DNA from: Hymenolepis diminuta
Taxonomy: Eukaryota; Platyhelminthes; Cestoda; Cyclophyllidea; Hymenolepididae
Length of the DNA stretch: 64,000 bases
Reading direction: 5' to 3'
Assembly: GCA_900708905.1 (NCBI GenBank)
Contig: CAADRB010000021.1
Coordinates: forward strand, 460,258-524,257
This document shows, piece by piece, positions 47,701 through 56,700 of the stretch (its first letter is position 1; each line of letters begins with the position of its first letter). The position numbers were made by a program, and so were the translations under genes. The notes beneath the pieces are model-generated. The model had not been told where the DNA came from and ran no database searches. It saw only the letters and a list, made by a program, of their open reading frames with translations.

Positions 47701-50700
47701 GAGCTTATTTATTTGGTTTCTCTTAATACCAAGATTTCAAATCGATTTCTTGAGCCCTATTACATATTTAGCCCACGTTTTTGGATCAACAAAAAACAAG
47801 CGTGTTCTAACTGAAGCTTCCGAGGAATTTAATCTATTTTTAAGGAGGGTCTTCACCCAACTGCCTTAACACAAATATCTTGGCTGAGGTTGAGAAAGAA
47901 CACTAGGGAGAGAGAGGGAGAGGGAGGGAGGGAGGAAAAGGAGTAAGAGAATGCAAAGGAAGTGGGGTAGAAAAGAAGAAAGTGAAGGAGGACTGAGATC
48001 CAATTAGAGAGAGGAGGAAGCTAACATCTAGCGACCATGTGTGGGTTGTCAAAGTGTGAGAGAGAGAGTGGGCGAAAACAAGCAAGAGCTAACTTAGCTA
48101 ACTAGTTGGGGCATGAAAAACATTCTCGGACTATGCTGGTGGAACGAACGAACATACCTTCTTCTCTCGAACCTAGCTAAAATAAGAGGGAGGGATGGGG
48201 AAAAAGGGGAGGAGAACAAGCACACAAATAAGTCACCCAGGCAGCCAACAAACCTAGGGTATAAAGCAGCAGTAGCAGCACTGCCAGTCATCCCCAGTTA
48301 CCTGAAAAAAATTCTCTGACAGTGCAGCAGCAAGAGTTACAACCATAACTAGTCTGTGCTATGGCTAGTAGTAAAAGCACATGGGGTTTGTGTCGTCTTC
48401 GTCTCCCAATAATCGAGCTGCTGTTGCTACTACTGGAAAAAACAAGTGTCTGCTTTTTGTCTACCTACTTCCTCTCCTTCTCCTCCTCCTACACTTTTCC
48501 GACTGTGTGATAGGTTTTATATGTGAACGGCTATGGCTTCCTTTGCCTCCCCAGCCTCTCCTCTCTTTCTCCCTCATTAGCGTTTCGTACGTCGTTGTGG
48601 ATAGAGCGAATGGGGGAGGCGGTGGTGTTATGGTGTGACTGACCGCTGTGAAAACACTTGTGGTGGCTGGTGTGATAGGCTGATGGGCGGTTTGGGAGCA
48701 GAAAGGAGAAGTTGTTGCCTCTACACCGGTCTTTTTGAGTGTCAGTTTCAGAAACAGGAAATTTAGCGGTAGGTGTGTTGGGAAACTATGTACATATATT
48801 CACATACCTACACTTGCTCACCTGTTTGTGGACTTTTAGCTGAATCGGGGAGTATCGTGACTATCGTCTACCATCCTATCATGTATAGTCTCGGTTGTAT
48901 GGGTAACAAACACAGTATTCGTGATTGTCTGAAAGGGCCTCGAATGAAAATATTTAGTATGTCGGAGGTTCTGAATGAGACGGAGTTGGTAATATGAATT
49001 AGAGCTAATATAAAACAATTTCACTATATCAATCTGAGCATGGACAATTGTCAAGGTTATTGAATTGGGACTCCAAGTCAACTTCTAATTGAACAACATT
49101 GAGCACGGTCGAAACAGGAACATGTGCCTTAACGACATCGTTTCGCAGTCTGGTAACTAAATCATCATGATGACTGATGTTTCTGTTGTGGATTTAAGTA
49201 GTGAACTATCGTGTAAGAAAGTTGATGATTGCTTTTTAATAATCTATTTACATGTGAGCGCTGGATATCATAAGCTTGAAATTGTATAGTTTCATTGGCA
49301 TCAGAAAATTTAAATTTAAAAGAATACAATCAGATCCATATTTTCAATGATTGAGATCCCCTCTATGTTATGAAGAATTTATAAATGGCGCAATAACATC
49401 TGGGATTTCATCAACTTCTGTAATCAAAAAATGCAGTAACCGGGTGTCACTCAAAACGATCTGTTTTCTGTCAGTTAGAAGAATTTATAAATGCTGTAAG
49501 AGTGATTACAGAGTTTTTTATATTAAACAAATCTTGAAGAAGTAGGTAGACCACATACACTAGCTGGGGAACCAATAATTTGGCTCGAGACAAGAGAGAA
49601 GATTAGTCGTTCCCACATCTGCTGATCTGTGCTTTATTGTCCCCACAGAGCTCTCTGCTCGTCGTCCATTAAGCCCTAGTGCTGCTAGGCTTCTGAAGAC
49701 AGAGGGGAGAGATTTGATTTCGTCTCCCAAATCTTCCTTCACACCCACCCCCTAAACTATCAGCCAATTTGGTCTTGGCTGCTTCGAGGATTTACGACCT
49801 CCTCCCTGTATCTCTCACTGTCTCAAATAGGGGGATGATTCATCACGGGTGAGATAATCTATCTCTCTTATGAAATGTCTGCTATGTGAGATCTCTGTGT
49901 CACCTTAATTATGCTTGAGGCATGCAATTAAACAACTAGACAGGATTAGAAAAGGGCCTTAACCTCTCGCTCTCACTGTTTGTCTTAAACAGAAATAGAG
50001 GTTTTTACTCCCCAACCTTCATGTTTGAGTTTATACGCCTTGAGAAACGAAATTCAAAAGTTTGTGTCTGTTTTTCCATGAAGTTAGACTCTTCACTATT
50101 GCACCGTAGGAAATTGACATTTCTCACGCTTTGATCTATGCGGCCACTTATTATCTCTAGCCTACGGTTGACTTAGATCCGGAGAGAAAAAAGACAAAGT
50201 GTAGGTACTCTATGACAAATTATCAACGCAGCAAAAGTTATATATTTAAAACAAGCCGTCCTAATATTATTGATATTGTAGTTGAAGATCAAAACACAGT
50301 CCGACTTCTAATATTTTCTGTCCCAAATAGCTGTCAAGGTGTCAGCAACGGCGTGCGCCAGCATATTGATTGTGATTAGTGATTTGAAGACAACCTGTGG
50401 GCATTGACCATTCCAAGACAGTACAACAACTGCGGCTTTGGACTTTGTTTGTCGGCTTCTTGCCCGTTTATAAATGAAACACGCTAGGGCATTCATTCGA
50501 ATTAATTCTAGATATTGGGTTTGAAAACTGTAACCTCTAATTTGGCAAGATGTGAGAATTTCATTTTGGTGTGTTTTCTATCTATAGACCGGACGATTTC
50601 TGTTCGACTTCACACCAGTTTCTCTATCCTGTTGATATCAGTGATTAATTCTGTTTGAAGGTTAAGGCTTGTGGTGGGTCAAAGAAAATTTGAATACGTA

Positions 50701-53700
50701 TTTTTACAGTATGGAAGGTGGAGAAAACGCTTATGCTGTCCTTTATGCTGAGTCACATACCTTTTATAAACCTCTCTATTCCCCTCCCTCCCTTTCCTCC
50801 TAACTCGCCTGACTACCGCCTACTGTCTTTTTTTTTCCTCTCAGAGACTCGGCGCCACTGCTTTTCTGCCGACACTTTACCTCTGCAGTCAGTCAGTGAT
50901 TTACTGACTCCTGCTGCTGACTAAATTTTGCGAACGAAAGCGTGCGTTGTTTATCCATTTTAGTGTACGATGTCTTATCTCCTTCTTGCCGTCTTAGTGT
51001 TTGGTTTATCATAACTCCATCACACTGTTTAGTGGATAAGCGGGAGAACCTATTTTGCTTCTTTTATTGAGATGTTTCAGCTCAGCCTATCGATTGCTAC
51101 ATAAGGGGGGGGGGGACGGGGGCAATCGATGAAACTCAGTGGTGAGGCTGAAAAGATCAACTTTAGTCCTTTTCTCTTCATCTCTTTCGTTCACTCTCCT
51201 CTCTTCACTCATTCATTCTCGTTCACGCCCTTGGAAAACAGGGGGATAGTGAGCCAATGAGCGCAAAGTATTGATCCTTTTCCCCTCTAATGGTTTGTCC
51301 GTACTTGCTCTCTCTCCCTCCTTCTCCCACCCCCTTCTCTCACCTCCTTTTGCCTCCCCCCTCTCCCCCTCGTCCCCCTCTCTGCATGACCACCCAAGTG
51401 CACACAACCGTCCATCCAACAAACGTGAAAAGAGGGATACACGCACGCACTCATGCGTACTAACGGACACGGACGGTGGGCGTGCGGAAGTACAACCCCT
51501 CTTCTGCGTGTATAGAGGGTGGAGAGGGGGTTGGTGAACGCATGAATACGCTTGGCTTCACTTGCGTGGTGCGGTGTTCTCTCCCTCTTCTGCTCTCTCT
51601 TCTTGGGTGGCCTGTGCATTCGCGTAGGCAAGCCGTCGCAGCAGTCTCCCTTTTTGGCTAGATGATGTGATCGGCAATCGCATTTCCAACGCAAATGGGC
51701 ACGCAATCTTGCCTACACTCACTGTCAGCCAATCGATTTTCTTTTTCCAATAGGGGTTTGTGATAGACAGGAGCATCACACTGGTGTCCATCATCCTGAC
51801 TCCTCGTCCGCGTGTGTTAATGTCTCCAATAGGCAGAAAAAACCAGGAACGTGGGCTAAACTGAAAAAGTACTCCACTCATATACAAACACGGCTCTAAA
51901 TTCTCCATTTTATGGTCAAGCTAGTCGGATTTTGTTGAACTGTTCTTTTTTACTCGAAAATCGCGTCATTTTGTCCCTTATGTGAACTCCCCGTTCATCC
52001 TCAAGTTATTATGTCATTTTAAAGGGCAAAAGTAGTAATCTAGCTAGGAAATATTTAACTTCCTAACTGCACCTGGTTATGTAAGATCGTTAAGACAGTG
52101 GTGGCGTAATGTTACTTCCCTCATAGGACCACGTAGTCTGTTTATTTAACTGACATGTAATTAGGTCTGTTAATTCCACGATGTCTGTTTATTCGACTGG
52201 TGTCGTCGCGTTATATTTGTGTCATCCAATAAACATTCCATTACAGCTAAAACAATTTCCTCAATAATGGGAGCGGATAAAGAGCAGAAATTTGCTCAAA
52301 CGGGGACGGGTTTTAACGAGGACAAGTCTCTCTCGTGTCCCCTCTATTGGAGTTGCTTTCTGTCAATTGTCCCATCTCATCCCATCCTCTTTTCCTAGGC
52401 CGAGAGAGAGAACTGACGGACTTCCTGTCAATTTCTCCTTCCTCTTTCCTTCCCTTATTGTGCGATATCTCATCCTCTTCCCCTCCATTTTTGCGCTTTT
52501 TCTCTCCCATGGGGATCATTCTAGTTCGCACTAGGTTTGTGTTCGCCCTCTCTCATTCTCCCTCATTTTAGCAGTACATAAATACAGCCACCTCTCCCTT
52601 CCCTCTTCTCCCTCACTCTCCTCTTTGTGATTGATTGACTGCCTGTCAGATTTCGCCTGCCAGCGACAACACGCTGCCACTACTGAGTCTATGGTAAAGA
52701 AGCTTCATGACATTGCACATACAATAGGGACATCATTTCTTGTTGCTACTATTCCTACAAATGGTAGATTGTCTTTTTCAATGTTTGAGTTCTTTGCAGA
52801 GTAGACGAGAAGTTTTAATTACCGAGTATTTTGGAGAGTTTATCCTCTCTCTTTAATACTACTGCCTCACCTAAGGGAGGTTTTGTTTTGTTAGTGTTAC
52901 CACCCAAGTGTATGCGTGTGAAGAAGGGCGTTTTACGTAAGAGATGAGGTGGTTGCGAAAAAGTTGTAGTCTCTCTTGCTTGCTCAACAACCACTGCAGA
53001 AAATTTGGTGTGTGGTGACGTCTATGTGTTCTCACGCTTTGATTGCTTTAAATCTGGCGGTTGATTTGGTTGGTCTACCGAGAAAAGTTTCTTCAATCAG
53101 TTAGAAAATTGATTCGATTGAATTAGTGGTATTTACCAGAACGAGTTAGCTACAGGAATTGTAGTTTGAGAAGAAGCTTTTACACATCTAATCTTTTAAG
53201 TTCTTATGCAAATTATCAGGAGATATAGTCATTTAGAGAGTGGTACCGTTGAATTCTATCGTATGATAACCCTATACAGAAATCACCGAATATATTTGAA
53301 TATTCATGGGCTTTGTTAGTACTGTACTGTTACTTCTCTGTATTAATTTGTCTACAAAAAAAATCTTTAAGAATAGCCTCTTGTGACTGTTTCGCAAATG
53401 TTTGTCCACCCTCCGTACTGTAATAGGAAGTTTTAGGACCGCATAGGTCATATTTTTCGTCATTACATGTAAAACGCGTTTCTGCTATTATAGTAGTTCA
53501 GTCAGAACACGTTGCATCCAGTAGATTTTTTGATAAAAATCGATTGCCATTAAGCCCTCCAGCCTTTCGTTTGCTTACTTTGCTTTTTTATGTAAGAGGC
53601 TTTTAGATGACCATTAACTATATATTCATTTAGCCAAATCATCTGGGATTTCCGAAGCATGATTTAAGCCATAAGAGCATCAGAATGGAAACTTTTCTTA

Positions 53701-56700
53701 CAGATCCATAGATTACTATGGATCACTTTGAAGTACGGGTTCTGGTGTTACGAAACCCGATCAAGTTTGGACTTATTTGAGATCGACTTGAGTTAGGTAA
53801 ATCTAGTCCAGATTGTGATTTCAGAGAGCTTATCTCCAATTTCCGGATAGCAGTACTATTATTTACTACTTTGTTTTACCCGGATTTTGTTTGAGAAATC
53901 AAGTAGCATTTCTGAGCTCTTTTCCCTACACGGTCTTTGTATGGATGGGTGTTTGAAGCGTTACATTTTTTCTCCTCCAGCCCTTTTTTGACCCTTCCTT
54001 TCCTTCCCCCTATTTTCAGTTTCCCTTCATTTTCTACCTTTACTTTCTAATCCCTAGCCTCCTACCCCCACTCACCCTGCCTGTCTTTTGCTACGATCCA
54101 CCACTACGACGAGCTTTGTGTTTAGACTGTGTGCGACAGCATACACACACACTGTGGCTAATTTTAGATCCTCTAAGCTAGTGCAGAAGAATGGGAAGAG
54201 GGGAGGAAATCCATTCTGGTTGTTTATCAGATACAGGCTGATTAAACAAGGGACTGTGTTTAATTCTTCCCTATGTTGAAGGGAGGATAGTTAAATTGAT
54301 TGCATAAGCTATACTTGCTTCTGATTAGCCGTATCAAGGCTGAAATAGTAACATTTGTAAGACATTATCTCCTTCTTTCAAGATTAGAAGTAGTTTTTAT
54401 CTTATTCCTTCAGGTTCCAAATGATTCTCCAATGTATCCAGCATCCTTGACGCATCGTCAAGCCTCCTATAGTGGGGAGTCCGATGGAGGACTGTTTGGG
54501 GCACGTGGTGGACCAACCGCTTCTGCGTACAGTTCAAATGGCGGCGGAGATTACTACCATCAACAAATTCAAGCCCACACGGCAAATTCCCGGCAGCAAA
54601 TCCTTTCCGATAGCGCTGTGGCTATAGCTTATTCCCAACAGGTTGGCGGTGAGTCACATTCATGTTTAATGTAAAAAGTACGCATTTTGTATTCAGTGGG
54701 ACCGTGTCGTATTATCACGAGAATTGCTAATGACTTTAGTATGTCGACATGAAAGCGACCTTTTTGTGTTTACCCAATCAAAGTCGCTTAAACGGTTAAT
54801 TAGTAGTATGTTCGTGATTTTCTCTGAATAAAAACTCAGTATAAGGTGCATCACACAGCCAGTGCGCTAGATTGGTGTGGTATCTGACATCGATGGTCGT
54901 AGACGTGTAGACAAACAGCTTGCAATCTAATTCGGAAAATCGATTAAAATTTGCATACAACTTGAGTGCAGCAGGTGCGCTAAATTTCACTTCATTGGAA
55001 ATCGATAATTCCGACAGTTTGGGGCCAACATGTAGGTAAAATAAGGAAAATATAAATGCATATCGATTAATAATAATGTCGAATATTTTTCGCGACAATA
55101 TTTGGGGTAATGTTTATGCCATTCATTAGTTTCCTTTGTTTTAATTATCGCGAATTTCACTATTATTTAATTAACTAAGAGAATGTTTGGTTTTTTTTAA
55201 ATTCTGACTTCATTATAATGCTGTGTAACTGTGGTCCCGTTGGTTAAATTTTTAACCTAGATTTTCAAAACACAACTATTGATGTTGAATATCCATATTT
55301 GCAAATTAAATTAAATATTCAATTTGTTTTCTTCAATTATTCTATCATGGATGCACGAAATAGTTTAGAATTCTCGAAAGCAATGTTTGTTCCTATATTG
55401 GTTCATTATTGACTCTTAGTCATGTTGAGATACCGACTACCGGGGCTTTTAATTTTACCGCTTCCTATAACGACTGGCTGGTGATGATGAGCTATTTTTA
55501 AAGCTCCCCTCACTCCACTTCTACTTCTTTATGACCTGTATACGTTGTAGGTACATGGTTCTGTCTGAGTGCATGGGTTTTAGATCGGTGTTAGTCTCAA
55601 AGGTAGAAATTTAATTTCCCATTAATACCTCATTTACAGTGCCCTCGTGAGATTCCAAAATGGAGTAGTGGCACTGAAGCCCGTGCCCTTAGGATCATGC
55701 CTTTACCGGACTTCTGACCTATAGGTAGAACTTAAAATCCGATAGTCCTTTTTTCTAATCTTATGTTTTCGAAAGCTATTCAAGTAATCGCTTTTTCTTC
55801 AATTTAACCAACTCGGAAGCCAAGTAATAATTAAGCCGATTTTTAGTAAATGTATTGTCCAGAAACTAGCCTTTCTAAAGGCGATCTGATTAAAGGAAAG
55901 CTAGGGGCTTGAACTCCTGGCTGATATATATAATGGTACTACATCTTTTTATTACCCAAATGTTTTCTTGAGTTCATCTTGTGCTCCTAACAATATTGTA
56001 TGCAATTTCGGGGGAAAGTTATTTAAATTTTGATTTAAATTATTTTTTGAAAAGATTTTAGACGTTTCACTTGGTTTCGCTTATGGTTAACTCGAAAACA
56101 TCGAATTTAATTCGAATAATAGATGTAAAATTACTTAGTTCAGATAGTTAAGTATTTACTCTTCTATTCCACATCCAAATCTACGAAAGGATCAACTTTC
56201 TGTAAGTGATGGCAATTGAGCGTGCAGAAAGAGAAGGAATTAAATTGGGAAATGAGTTCGCTTTTCCGGGTAGACTCAGTTTTAATCAATAGGTAATCGA
56301 TCTAAGAGATTGATCAATTCTTATAGCCATTTTTCTTGGACAAAAAGGGCCGTGCAGTTTGCAGAGGATTTAAATGGTACATGTGTGAATTAATTTAGTG
56401 AACAGTTTTTAAAACTTTATGAAACAGAACGGAAAACCGCCCCTGATCTGCATATCCATGAGTGATCCGACCTTTCTACCTCACCGAAGTTACACCCTGT
56501 AAATCTGAAATTCAGAACTAAGGGCCTATTTTCTGGATAATTGGGAAAGGATGAGGCATGTTAGAAAATGCAGAACAAAACATGTAAATTTCACCTTCCT
56601 CTGAGTTCATCAAGGCTTAAAACGCTGTCACATAATTCCACACACCCAACCTGAACCTCACAATCAGTGTGCGTATGTCACGTGTTTTGCTGCTATTTCA

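Larger units (their letters stand above)
41214..54413 (+). other. zinc-finger gene intron 3 (13,200 nt)
   Basis: No exon found that fits the flanking phases. Composition alternates between AT-rich blocks and GC-rich, purine- or pyrimidine-skewed blocks (42.5-43.1, 46.0-46.8, 47.9-48.7, 51.1-51.9 and 52.3-52.7 kb). It includes a family D repeat, microsatellites and a hairpin around a G-run. The acceptor is CTTATTCCTTCAG. Confidence 0.7.

Noticed and set aside
51287..51706. 139-codon minus-strand and 88-codon plus-strand frames
   Set aside because: Both read low-complexity Arg/Glu or Ser/Pro runs produced by a purine/pyrimidine-skewed intron stretch; no domain and both strands open at once.
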